NCBI GenBank assembly: GCA_903831455.1
Contig: CAIKXV010000201.1
Coordinates: 1-64,000, forward strand
Direction of reading: 5' to 3'
Origin: an uncultured Pseudomonadota bacterium
Lineage (GTDB): Bacteria > Pseudomonadota > Gammaproteobacteria > Burkholderiales > CAIKXV01
Length of the DNA: 64,000 nt
The notes below the pieces were generated by a model. That model was not told the DNA's origin and did no database searches. It saw only the letters and a list, made by a program, of their open reading frames with translations. This document shows, piece by piece, positions 36,522 through 46,033 of the stretch. The stretch's first letter is position 1; every line of letters begins with the position of its first letter. Both the position numbers and the translations under genes were made by a program.

Positions 36522-37406
36522 TCACTCCGGGGTCGTGTTGAGGTAGTACATCGCCGCGAGCAGCGGGCCGGGTGCGCCCAGCACGCCGAACCATGCGTTG
36601 TAGACCTCGACGATGGCCGGCGAGCGGTAGATGCGCGAGAGCGCCCGGTTGACCGCGAGCCTGAACACCGGGTCGCGGCGCATCATCAGCGCATAGGGCT
36701 CCATCGAGGCGTCCTCGTCGACCAGCACGAAATCGACGCCCCCCTTGAGCTTGCGCAGCAGGCCGAGGAGGATCACGCGGTCGTTGGCGTAGGCATCGAC
36801 CTTGCCCGACTCGACCGCGGACAGCCCCTCGAGTTCGTTTCGAACGACGACGATCTCGACGTTGACGGACCGGTCCTTGAAGGCCTGCCGCATGACGTCC
36901 CCGGTGGTGCTGCCCGCGGTGACCGCGACCCTGCGACCCGCCAGGTCCGACAGACGCTTGACCGCGCGATCCGCCCGCGCCAGCACCCCCGCGCCATCGA
37001 CGAAGATCAGGTTGGAGAAGTCCACGCGCTCCTGCCTCGACAGGGTAGCGCTGGTCGTGCCGCATTCGAGGTCGACCTTTCCGGCGCTGACCATGTCGAT
37101 CCGGTTGGCCGACGTGACCGGAACCCACTGCACCCGCAGCCCGGGCAGCTTGTGGGCTTCGCGCAGGTGCCCGACTACCCGCTCGCACAACTCGACCGAG
37201 TAGCCCACCGGACGTCCTTCCTGGCCGACGAAGGAGAAGGGCGCCGAATCCGTGCGATGCCCGAGCAGGATGACCCCGCTGTCGCGGATGCGGGCGAGGG
37301 TTCCGCCCGGTTCGGCGGCGAGCGCGGGCAACGCCGAAAGCGCGGCCAGGAGGGCGAGCGCCGAGCGCAGAAGGCGCGAGCGCGAAGGGGTGGGCATCGT
37401 GGACAT
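36522..37406 (-). CDS. Amino-acid ABC transporter substrate-binding protein (GltI-like)
   Basis: Signal peptide; GTLARIRDSGVILLGHRTDSAPFSFVGQEGRPVGYSVELCERV...DLECGTTSATLSRQERVDFSN. Confidence 0.88.
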   Translation of the reverse strand: MSTMPTPSRSRLLRSALALLAALSALPALAAEPGGTLARIRDSGVILLGHRTDSAPFSFVGQEGRPVGYSVELCERVVGHLREAHKLPGLRVQWVPVTSANRIDMVSAGKVDLECGTTSATLSRQERVDFSNLIFVDGAGVLARADRAVKRLSDLAGRRVAVTAGSTTGDVMRQAFKDRSVNVEIVVVRNELEGLSAVESGKVDAYANDRVILLGLLRKLKGGVDFVLVDEDASMEPYALMMRRDPVFRLAVNRALSRIYRSPAIVEVYNAWFGVLGAPGPLLAAMYYLNTTPE

Positions 37407-37509
37407 CAGGCACTCCGGTGAGGCCGGCACTCTTACCGGCGAAGAAGCAGGCATTCTACGCTTCGCTCGTGGCACGCGATCGCTTTCGATCCGGCTTGCG
37501 GAGGCGGAC

Positions 37510-39057
37510 ATGAGGGAACCCCGGCGCGGCGTATCGTTCCTGCTCTCGGCGGTGCTGTCGAGGCGCCGGCGACGACGCTCGTCCGCGCCGGTGGTGCGAC
37601 CTGCGTCCACGCGAATCGAACCCGCAGGCGACACGCTGTTCGGCCGCCTTGCCCGGTCCGCCGGCCTCGAGCCCCCGGCCAGCGCGGTCCATCCGCTGGA
37701 CGATCCGCAGGCGGCATTCGCCGCGCGGATGCTGACCGCGCGGGCCGCCCAGCGCTCGCTCGACGTGCAGGTCTACCTCTGGCATGACGATCCGACCGGA
37801 AGGCTGCTGCTCGAGGAGGCGCGGAGCGCAGCCGAGCGTGGGGTGCGGGTGCGCCTGCTCATCGACGACAACGGGGGGCCGGCGCTCGACCCGCTGCTCG
37901 CGATGCTCGATGCGTTGCCCGGGCTGGAGGTGCGGCTGTTCAACCCGACGGTCAGTCGCGGATGGTGGCGCTGGCTCGCATGGATTCGCGAGTTCTCGCG
38001 CCTGCACCGGCGCATGCACAACAAGGCGTGGATCGTCGACGGGTGCCTTGCGATCGTCGGGGGGCGCAACATCGGCGATGCGTATTTCGCATCGGATGCG
38101 CGGATGAGTTTCGCCGACCTCGACCTGCTGGCACTCGGGAGGGTCGCCGAGGAGGTCGGCGAGAGCTTCGATCGCTACTGGAATGCGCCGCACGCCTGGC
38201 CGGCGGCGGCGCTGCTCGGTGGCGTGGAGGCGATGAGCGCCGAGGCGTTCGCCGGCCTGCTGGCCGCCGACCGGCGCGAGCCGCTCGTGCACGAGCGCGC
38301 GCAGGCCGCGCTGCGCTCGATGCTGTTGCACGACCTCTCGCTGGGCGTGCTCGAGTGGGAGCGCGTACCCGTTCGGTTGCTGGTCGACGATCCGTCCAAG
38401 GTCGTGGTGCCGGCCGGGGGCGCGGGGCGCGGGCTTCTCGAACCGCTGCTCGGTGCGTTCGGCAACCCGGAGCACCGGCTCGACCTGGTGTCGCCGTACT
38501 TCGTTCCCGGTCGCGATGGCGTGCAGGTGCTGGCGGCGCTGGTGGCTCGGGGTGTGCGCGTGCGGGTTCTGACGAATTCGCTGGCGGCGACCGACGTGCC
38601 TGCAGTGCATGCGGGATACGCCCGGTGGAGAACGCAGCTGCTGCGCGCCGGCGTGGAGCTCTACGAACTGCGGCCCGACGCTCGACGACGCAGGCGGCGG
38701 TCGCGCCGGGTGCGTCTGCTCGATCGAAAGGCGCCACCCGCCAGCCTGCACGCGAAGACCTTCGCGGTCGACGGGCAGCGGATTTTCGTCGGTTCGTTCA
38801 ACCTCGATCCCCGGTCGGCGGCACTCAACACCGAGATGGGTCTCGTCGTCGACAGCGCGGTGCTGGCCGGTCGCCTCGGCAGCGCGCTGGACGTGATCCA
38901 CCCCCATGTCGCCTGGAAGGTCATGCTGGATCCGGACGGTCGTCCCCGATGGCACGGGGAGGGCCAGTGGAGTTCGCTGCGCGAGCCGGGTGCAGGTTTC
39001 TCCCGGCGGCTGATCGTGGGCCTGATGGCGTGGCTCAGGATCGACTGGCTGCTGTGA
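37510..39057 (+). CDS. Phospholipase D / cardiolipin synthase-like protein
   Basis: Two HKD motifs: RRMHNKAWIVDGCLAIVGGRNIGDAYF and SLHAKTFAVDGQRIFVGSFNLDPRSAALNTEMG. Confidence 0.9.
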   Translation: MREPRRGVSFLLSAVLSRRRRRRSSAPVVRPASTRIEPAGDTLFGRLARSAGLEPPASAVHPLDDPQAAFAARMLTARAAQRSLDVQVYLWHDDPTGRLLLEEARSAAERGVRVRLLIDDNGGPALDPLLAMLDALPGLEVRLFNPTVSRGWWRWLAWIREFSRLHRRMHNKAWIVDGCLAIVGGRNIGDAYFASDARMSFADLDLLALGRVAEEVGESFDRYWNAPHAWPAAALLGGVEAMSAEAFAGLLAADRREPLVHERAQAALRSMLLHDLSLGVLEWERVPVRLLVDDPSKVVVPAGGAGRGLLEPLLGAFGNPEHRLDLVSPYFVPGRDGVQVLAALVARGVRVRVLTNSLAATDVPAVHAGYARWRTQLLRAGVELYELRPDARRRRRRSRRVRLLDRKAPPASLHAKTFAVDGQRIFVGSFNLDPRSAALNTEMGLVVDSAVLAGRLGSALDVIHPHVAWKVMLDPDGRPRWHGEGQWSSLREPGAGFSRRLIVGLMAWLRIDWLL

Positions 39058-39093
39058 TCCGGGTGCAAGGAAGCGCCGACAGCGAACAGGTCG

Positions 39094-40368
39094 TCAGTGC
39101 CCGGCCCACGCCCAGATGTCGAGCGTCGTCGTGCAGCCGGGCACCGGGTGCGACGGAGACTGAACCGCGCAATAGGGGATGCTGCGCAGACCGGTCGCCG
39201 CGTTCCAGACGCCGAGTCGGTCGTGGAAGCCCTCCAGCGAGGTGGAGAAGTGCAGGGCGCGTGTGATCGAGTCCGCGCCGACGCCGGCCGCCTCGCAGAT
39301 TCGCATCGCGTGCCCGATCAGCACGTTCATCTCCGCCCGCGCGACCAGTCCCATGCGTCTGCCTGCGTCGACCGCACCGATCGAGGCGTCTGCGCCGGCC
39401 CGGTCGCAGGCCATCAGACCGGACGCGAACACGAGTCCGGCAGCCTGCACCGCATGGGCTCCGAACGTGGCCTCGGGCGGAATATCGACCTCGATGACCC
39501 GTTTGCCGGGCAGGGCGGAGTCGCGAAGCGCGACCAGGTTGACCTCGAGACTCCCGTCGACCAACCCGAAGTCGCACGCCTGGACGATCGTGAGGGCGAC
39601 CTGTCTCGCGCCGAAGCGGTCGTTCCAGACCTCCAGGAAGTGCGGCAGGTCCTCGGCGTGGCGGAGGTAGGCCTGCGCCTTCAGCGCCCCGCGCGCCGAA
39701 GCACCTGCGGCGACCAGAGCCGGCATGAGCCGTTGATCGATCACGTACTCGGCCTGCTTGCGGGCCTCGTGTCCGCCCCACAGGCTGTGCGCTGGCACGT
39801 GGGCGCGCGGATCGGGCCCATCGGGTCCGCGGGCCATCTGGCCGGCAACGAATACGAGATCACCGCTGACCGTGGCCGGCACGAAGCCGGACCAGCTGGG
39901 CGCGGTGACCGTCGGCGGGTCGACGCGCCGGGGGTCCAGGCCATGCCCCGGGAGGGTGGCGAGGACGTTCGCGCAGATGTCGGCCCCGTCGGGCAGCAGT
40001 GCGGACATGATGACCGAGGTGCTGGGCGGGATGTAGTCGCCGAACGCCGCGCGGCGCGCGCGGTGATAGGGGTCGACTGCCTTCCACGTCGGGTAGTACT
40101 GATCGAGACGGACCGTATTCGCGAAGGACGTGCCCGCCTGCTCGAGCATTGCCTTCAGGCGATCGGCCACGGCGTCGCCTTCCCGGCGATGACGCGGCAG
40201 GCCGTGCGAGGGCAGAGCGCGGTCGCCCGCGAATGCCGCCGAGGAAGACAGTCCGGGGCCGATCGCCTCGATGCCGTTGGCGAAGATCCAGGGGCCGCCC
40301 TGTACGCAAGCCGCATGGGAGAGCTCGCTGCAGGGCAGCGGAGTGGTGGCGATCAGGGAAACGGGCAC
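39094..40368 (-). CDS. RidA family protein with three tandem RidA-like segments
   Basis: WIFANGIEAIGPG...LEQAGTSFANTVRLDQYYP; LVFVAGQMARGP...ALVAAGASARGALKAQAYLRH; LVFASGLMACDR...ICEAAGVGADSITRALHFST. Confidence 0.75.
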   Translation of the reverse strand: MPVSLIATTPLPCSELSHAACVQGGPWIFANGIEAIGPGLSSSAAFAGDRALPSHGLPRHRREGDAVADRLKAMLEQAGTSFANTVRLDQYYPTWKAVDPYHRARRAAFGDYIPPSTSVIMSALLPDGADICANVLATLPGHGLDPRRVDPPTVTAPSWSGFVPATVSGDLVFVAGQMARGPDGPDPRAHVPAHSLWGGHEARKQAEYVIDQRLMPALVAAGASARGALKAQAYLRHAEDLPHFLEVWNDRFGARQVALTIVQACDFGLVDGSLEVNLVALRDSALPGKRVIEVDIPPEATFGAHAVQAAGLVFASGLMACDRAGADASIGAVDAGRRMGLVARAEMNVLIGHAMRICEAAGVGADSITRALHFSTSLEGFHDRLGVWNAATGLRSIPYCAVQSPSHPVPGCTTTLDIWAWAGH

Positions 40369-40398
40369 GGCATGTCCTCGGGCGTCAGTGGATCGGGA

Positions 40399-41367
40399 TC
40401 AGTGGGTATCCAGGCGGATACCCGCCTCGCGGATCACGCGAGACCAGCGCGTGGTCTCGTCGCGGAGGAATGCAGCGAAGTCGAACCCCTCCGGGGGTAC
40501 CTCCGCCCCGAGCGCGGCAAGCCGGTCACGGACCTCGGGCAGCGCGACGGCGCGGGACAGATCGGCGCGCAGGCGCTGCAGGACGGATGCGGGTACGCCG
40601 GCAGGCGCCGCGGCGCCGTAGAACCCGAGCGACTGGAATCCGACGACGCCGCTTTCGGCCACCGTGGCCAGCTCGGGCCAGTTCGCGAGGCGTCTTTCGC
40701 TGCCGATCGCAAGGAGATTGATCTTTCCGGCCTTTGCCAGGGGCGAGGCGGAGGGCAGGTTCACGAACAGGTAATCGACCCGGCCGGCCATCAATTCGTT
40801 GAGCGCTGCGCCGCTTCCGTTGAACGGCACGTGGGTGCCCCGCAGGCCCGCGAGCTGGTTGAACTGCTCGGCGGACAGGTGCGGACCGGACCCGATACCG
40901 ACCGAGGCGTAGTTCACTGCGTCGCCCCGTCCCCTTGCCCAGGCGACCAGTTCGCGGACGCTGTGCGCCGGGACCCGCGGGGAACTGACCAGAACATTCG
41001 GTGCCGTCCCGATCAGGCCGATGGGGACCAGATCGCTCACCTTGTACTGCGCGCGGGCATGAAGACCCGGCAGCAGCACGAACGGCGCGCTGATGAACGC
41101 AAGGGTATGGCCGTCGGGCATCGCGCGGGCGGCGAGTCCGTAGGCAAGCATTCCCCCCGCGCCCGGGCGGGGATCGACGACCAGCGGTTGTCCCAACAGC
41201 TCCGACCAGCGTGTGCTCACGGTTCGGGCGATCGTGTCGGACACGCCACCGGCCGGGAAGTCGACGATCCAGCGGATCGGTTTCTGGGGCCACGAAGACT
41301 GGGCGCTGGCGGCACCGGTGGCCAGCACGGCGCAAAGCATGATCGGTACAGCCCGAATCCCACACAT
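40399..41367 (-). CDS. Bug-family substrate-binding protein
   Basis: Signal peptide MCGIRAVPIMLCAVLATGAASAQ; SSWPQKPIRWIVDFPAGGVSDTIARTVSTRWSELLGQPLVVDPRPGAGGMLAYG. Confidence 0.9.
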   Translation of the reverse strand: MCGIRAVPIMLCAVLATGAASAQSSWPQKPIRWIVDFPAGGVSDTIARTVSTRWSELLGQPLVVDPRPGAGGMLAYGLAARAMPDGHTLAFISAPFVLLPGLHARAQYKVSDLVPIGLIGTAPNVLVSSPRVPAHSVRELVAWARGRGDAVNYASVGIGSGPHLSAEQFNQLAGLRGTHVPFNGSGAALNELMAGRVDYLFVNLPSASPLAKAGKINLLAIGSERRLANWPELATVAESGVVGFQSLGFYGAAAPAGVPASVLQRLRADLSRAVALPEVRDRLAALGAEVPPEGFDFAAFLRDETTRWSRVIREAGIRLDTH

Positions 41368-41728
41368 GCGGAGGCTCCCAGGCACGAGTGACTGCGCGAC
41401 ACCGGGATCGCCGCGCGGAGCACACGAGGGTCGTCGTGCGGCTCGCGCACGAATCACACGAGCCACGTCCTCGTTTATGCTAGGTTGTCGCCTGCCAGTC
41501 AATAGCATCCGGGCGCCCGATCGGTCCGGACGCGTGACAGCCGCGAGGGCCGGGCCGACGGGAGTCCGTGCAGCAGCCAGAGGCCTTCGCGGGGTCGGGA
41601 GTTGGCCGGGTCGACCGCGTTGCGCGGCCCCCGGCAAGCCTCGCGCATGGCGCACAACCCGGCGGGATCCGAGCCCACGTGGCGCTGCGTTCGACGCTGC
41701 GTGCCGGTCGCGGCGACAGGAGGAGACG

Positions 41729-42706
41729 ATGGACAAGCCGTTGAAGCTGCGCGGGTTGTATCCCGCGCCCTCGGTGCCTTTCGGTGCCGACCACGCGATC
41801 CTGGAGCCTGAATTCGCGCGTCATCTCGCGGCGATGGGAACGATCGCGGGTCTGGGCGGAGTGGCGGTCAACGGCCACCAGGGCGAGATGCTGGCCCTCT
41901 CGCGCCGCGAACAGGTGCGACTGGTGGCCCTGGCGCGCGATGCGCTGCCACCGGACAAACATGTGATATCGGGCGTACTGGGCTCGGCGATCGAGGACTC
42001 GGTCGAGCAGTTGCGCGAACTGCGCGCGGCCGGTGCCGATGCCGCACTGGTCCTGCCCCCGTTCGACTACATGCCGCGTCGGATACTGGCCCGCTCCCGA
42101 GACGCGGTCGTGGGGTACTTCAAGGCACTGTCCGAGCGGGTCGATCTGCCGCTGGTCATCTTCCAGTACCCGCACGCGACCGGCTCATGGTACGACACCG
42201 AGACCATGGATCGACTCGCCGACATCCCTTCGGTGGTTGGCGTCAAGCACGCGATCCGGCACCTCGAACTGTACGCGGAGCAGTGGGCCGTGCTGCGCGG
42301 GCGGATTTCGGTACTTGCCGCCCGCGATGCGCCCGGCCTGCTCGCGAAGATGCTCGTGGGGGCGGACGGCTCCTGCATCGGCATCAGCAACATCGCGCCC
42401 GCCCTGTGGGCACGGTTCACGTCGCAATGCCTCGAAGGGCAATTCGAACCCGCTCGAGACCTGTTCATGCGCCACCTGTTGCCGCTGGTGTCCCACGTCT
42501 GGAGCGAGCGCGTGCCGCGCAGGGTTTCCTACAGCGCGACCACCAAGGAGGCGCTGGTGCAGCTCGGGGTATTCAGCAGCGCGCGAGTGAGGCCGCCCGA
42601 ACTCGATGCCAACCTCGCCGAGCGCGAGCGCGTGACCGAGGGCTTGCGCAGGGCCGGGCTGCTCCCGGTGGGCCAGTCGTTCGACGGATGGGGGCGCGGA
42701 TCGTGA
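41729..42706 (+). CDS. Dihydrodipicolinate synthase/N-acetylneuraminate lyase family aldolase
   Basis: LKLRGLYPAPSVPFGADHAILEPEFARHLAAMGTIAGLGGVAVNGHQGEMLALSRREQVRLV...FQYPHATGSWYD...VVGVKHAIRHLE. Confidence 0.9.
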   Translation: MDKPLKLRGLYPAPSVPFGADHAILEPEFARHLAAMGTIAGLGGVAVNGHQGEMLALSRREQVRLVALARDALPPDKHVISGVLGSAIEDSVEQLRELRAAGADAALVLPPFDYMPRRILARSRDAVVGYFKALSERVDLPLVIFQYPHATGSWYDTETMDRLADIPSVVGVKHAIRHLELYAEQWAVLRGRISVLAARDAPGLLAKMLVGADGSCIGISNIAPALWARFTSQCLEGQFEPARDLFMRHLLPLVSHVWSERVPRRVSYSATTKEALVQLGVFSSARVRPPELDANLAERERVTEGLRRAGLLPVGQSFDGWGRGS

Positions 42707-43725
42707 GCGAGCGCAAGGCAGCCGCCTCGCGCGGCGCGAAGCGGGGAGTGCAGGCGGCACTTGCGGTCCTGCTGCTGGCGGCCGCGACCTGCAACGCCCA
42801 GGCGTCGTGGCCCTCTCGACCGGTGCGCGTGATCGTCCCGATCGCGGCCGGCGGCGTCACCGACGTGATCGTCCGTCATGCCGCGCAGGCCCTCGCGCCG
42901 CGCATCGGCCAGCCGCTCGTGGTCGACAACCGTACCGGGGCCAACGGGATGATCGGGGCCGAGGCCTGTGCCCGTGCCGCTCCCGACGGGCAGACGCTGT
43001 GCGTGCTCAACACCGGCGTGATCTCGGTGAATCCGGTCGTGTACGAGCGCCACCCGTTCGATCCGGCGCGTGCATTCATTCCCGTGGTCAATCTGTACAC
43101 GCTGACCGGAGCGGTGGTGGTGCCCGCTGCAAGCCCGTTCCGGACCGTGCAGGACCTTCGCGCCGCGGCCGTGGGTCGGACTCGCGCGCTCAACTTCGGC
43201 ACGATCGGGCCGGGATCGTATCCGGACATGTTCCTCGGGTGGCTGAACGCGTACTGGAACAGCGAGATCGTCGGAGTACCGTATGCAGGAGGCGGTCCGG
43301 TGGCCATCGCGCTGCTTGCCGGTGAAGCCCACGTCTCCGCCGCGGCGCTCGGGAACTTCATCGGCCAGATCAAGGGGGGGCAATTGCGTGCGCTTGCCGT
43401 ATCGGGCAGTTCGCGCTCGCGGCTTGTCCCGGACGTACCGACCTATGGCGAATCGGGACTGGGCGATTTCCGTGGCCACCTGTGGTGGGGCCTGTTCGCA
43501 CCCGCCGGGCTGGAGCGTGCGCTGGTGTCCCGGCTGAATCGGGAATTCGGAACCCTGTTTCGGGAGCCCGCCTTCGTCACCTTCCTGGAGTCGCAGGCGG
43601 CCGAGCCATCGGTGGGTACGCAGGAGGCCTTCGCGCAGTTCGTGCGGGCCGACGCGGAGTGGACGGCTGGATTGCTGCGCTCGCTGCGCGCCGCGCGCGG
43701 CGCCGGTCCTGCTGAGCGGCGCTGA
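42703..43725 (+). CDS. Bug-family substrate-binding protein
   Basis: Signal sequence; ASWPSRPVRVIVPIAAGGVTDVIVRHAAQALAPRIGQPLVVDNRTGANGMIGAEACARAAPDG. GTG start overlapping the upstream stop (GTGA), or ATG 42688. Confidence 0.88.
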   Translation: MSERKAAASRGAKRGVQAALAVLLLAAATCNAQASWPSRPVRVIVPIAAGGVTDVIVRHAAQALAPRIGQPLVVDNRTGANGMIGAEACARAAPDGQTLCVLNTGVISVNPVVYERHPFDPARAFIPVVNLYTLTGAVVVPAASPFRTVQDLRAAAVGRTRALNFGTIGPGSYPDMFLGWLNAYWNSEIVGVPYAGGGPVAIALLAGEAHVSAAALGNFIGQIKGGQLRALAVSGSSRSRLVPDVPTYGESGLGDFRGHLWWGLFAPAGLERALVSRLNREFGTLFREPAFVTFLESQAAEPSVGTQEAFAQFVRADAEWTAGLLRSLRAARGAGPAERR

Positions 43726-43805
43726 GGGGCAGGCGGGCGACCGCGCCGTCTGCGGGTGTAGGATCGGGGGTTCGCGTCCGCTCCGGACACACCCACGGGG
43801 GACCC

Positions 43806-44780
43806 ATGCGCCCACTGCTCCTTGCTCTCCTGCTGGCCGGCTCGGTCGGTGCCTCCACCGCGCTGGCCCAGTCGGCGGCGGGTCGCTATCCCGTCAAGCC
43901 CATCCGGATGATCGTCGGCTACGCGCCCGGGGGCGGCACCGACATCATGGGCCGGTTGATGGCGCAGCAGATCAGCGACGCGCTCGGGCAGCCGGTGATC
44001 GTCGAGAACCGTCCCGGCGCGGCGCAGAACGTGGCGGCCGAATTCGTCGCGCGCCAGCCAGCGGACGGCTATACGCTGTTCATGAGCTCGGCCGCCCACG
44101 GCATCAACGTGAGCCTCTACGCGAAGATCAACTACGACCCCGTCCGCGACTTCACGCCGATTTCGATATTCGCGACGAGTCCGAACCTGCTGCTCGTCCA
44201 CCCGTCCTTTCCCGCGAAGACGGTGAAGGACTTCATCGCCGTGGCGCGGCGCACCAAGGGCGGGCTGAATTATTCGTCCTCGGGCGTGGGCAGTTCGCAG
44301 CACCTGTCCGGCGAGATGCTCAAGGTCATGCTGGCCAGCCCGATGACGCATGTTCCGTACAAGGGCAGTGCGCCGTCCCTTGCGGGACTGGCCAGTGGCG
44401 AGGTCGACTTCGCGTTCAACAACATTCCCTCCGCGCAACCGTTGATCAATGCCGGGCGGATCAGGGCGATCGGCATCACCAGCGCGAAGCGCTCGCCGCT
44501 GCTGCCGGACCTGCCCACGATGGTCGAAGGCGGGCTACCCGGATTCGTGACCGAGACCTGGTATGGATTCCTGGCACCCGCAGGCCTCGCTCGCGAAATC
44601 GTCACGCAGCTGAACGAGGTCGCGGTGCGAGCGGTGCAGCGACCCGATATCCGCGAGCGGTTTGCCCAGATGGGGGCCGATCCGATCGCGGAGCCACCGG
44701 AATTCTTCGCTCGCTACCTCGCCGCCGAAATCGCCCGCTGGGCCAGGGTGATCCGGGAGTCGAAGGCCCGCGCTGAATGA
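43806..44780 (+). CDS. Bug-family substrate-binding protein
   Basis: GRYPVKPIRMIVGYAPGGGTDIMGRLMAQQISDALGQPVIVENRPGAAQNVAAEFVARQPADGYTLFMSS. Confidence 0.92.
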   Translation: MRPLLLALLLAGSVGASTALAQSAAGRYPVKPIRMIVGYAPGGGTDIMGRLMAQQISDALGQPVIVENRPGAAQNVAAEFVARQPADGYTLFMSSAAHGINVSLYAKINYDPVRDFTPISIFATSPNLLLVHPSFPAKTVKDFIAVARRTKGGLNYSSSGVGSSQHLSGEMLKVMLASPMTHVPYKGSAPSLAGLASGEVDFAFNNIPSAQPLINAGRIRAIGITSAKRSPLLPDLPTMVEGGLPGFVTETWYGFLAPAGLAREIVTQLNEVAVRAVQRPDIRERFAQMGADPIAEPPEFFARYLAAEIARWARVIRESKARAE

Positions 44781-44829
44781 GAAGGGCCGGACGGCGGATG
44801 GCAGGGCGGTCCGTGGTTCGCGGTCGTCG

Positions 44830-45999
44830 ATGACCCTCACTGCAGACCAGGTGCGGCGCCGGGCCATCCGGCTGGGGGTGGCGCTCACCTTCTTCAACTT
44901 CACCGGCGCCAACGCGATGCGGGTGCTGCTCACGCTCTACGTGCTGGAGCTGGGCGCCTCGCAATGGGTGGTTGGTGTTCTGGGCGGCCTGCTCTACCTG
45001 TTCCCGCTGCTGCTCTCGTGGCCGATCGGAGCGCTTGCCGATCGCCGTGCTGCGCGTGGAATACTCGTCTTCGCCGGCGCGTGCGCTGCCGTATCCCTGC
45101 TGCTGCTGTACCTGTTTCCCGTACTGCCGATGTTCTACGTGGCAGCGGCGCTGAACGGACTTGCGCTGGCGTTCTATCACGTCACGTTGCAGAACCTGTT
45201 TGGCAACCTGAGCACGGCCGACGACCGGGCGGCGAACTTCGCGAACTTCAGCCTGGCCGGTGCCTCGTCCACCTTCGCCGGGCCCCTGCTGGCCGGGATC
45301 GCGATCGATGCGCTCGGCCACTCCTGGTCGTGCCTCGTGATCGCCGCGGTCTCCCTCGTGGTGCTGGGACTGCTGGCGATCGAGGGACGCTTCCTCCCGC
45401 CCGGGCAGCCTCGCTCGGCCCAGGCTGCATCCGCGCCGCTGCGCATCGACCGGCCGATGGTGGTCATGCTGGTCGTGAGTGGCCTGGTGCAGCTGGGCTG
45501 CGACCTGTTCCAGTTCTACGTCCCGATCCACGGCCATCAGATCGGCCTGTCAGCCTCGGCCATCGGTGCGGTACTGGCCGCCTTCGCGGCTTCATCCTTC
45601 ATCGTGCGCATGTTCCTGGCCCGACTGTCCCGGCGCATTCCTCCCTATCAGCTGATGATCTGGGTGTTCCTGACCGGGGCAGCGGGGCTGGCGATCACGC
45701 CCTTTTCGGACAGCGCGGTGTCGTTCGCGCTGATCGCGTTCGGTTTCGGGCTCGGCATGGGTATCGGCATCCCGCTCACCGTGATGCTGATGTACGAAAG
45801 CTCCGCCAAGGGACGTTCCGGCCAGGCTCTCGGGCTGCGTCTGACCGCGAACAACGCGGTGCGCATGGGAGGGCCGATGGCGTTTGGTGCACTGGGCGGA
45901 GCGATCGGAGTCGCCGGGGGGCTATGGGTGCTCGCGGCACTTATGCTGGCAGGAGCGGCGCTGTCGCGCTGGCACGCGAAGGCGTCGCGGGCGGGCTGA
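44830..45999 (+). CDS. MFS transporter
   Basis: About 12 hydrophobic segments; ELGASQWVVGVLGGLLYLFPLLLSWPIGALADRRAARGIL. Confidence 0.85.
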   Translation: MTLTADQVRRRAIRLGVALTFFNFTGANAMRVLLTLYVLELGASQWVVGVLGGLLYLFPLLLSWPIGALADRRAARGILVFAGACAAVSLLLLYLFPVLPMFYVAAALNGLALAFYHVTLQNLFGNLSTADDRAANFANFSLAGASSTFAGPLLAGIAIDALGHSWSCLVIAAVSLVVLGLLAIEGRFLPPGQPRSAQAASAPLRIDRPMVVMLVVSGLVQLGCDLFQFYVPIHGHQIGLSASAIGAVLAAFAASSFIVRMFLARLSRRIPPYQLMIWVFLTGAAGLAITPFSDSAVSFALIAFGFGLGMGIGIPLTVMLMYESSAKGRSGQALGLRLTANNAVRMGGPMAFGALGGAIGVAGGLWVLAALMLAGAALSRWHAKASRAG

Positions 46000-46033
46000 G
46001 CGCTCTGGCGCCGACCCGACGCAGGGGGGAAGG

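Noticed and set aside
39097-41391. 764-aa plus-strand ORF
   Set aside because: Antisense shadow spanning the RidA and Bug genes.
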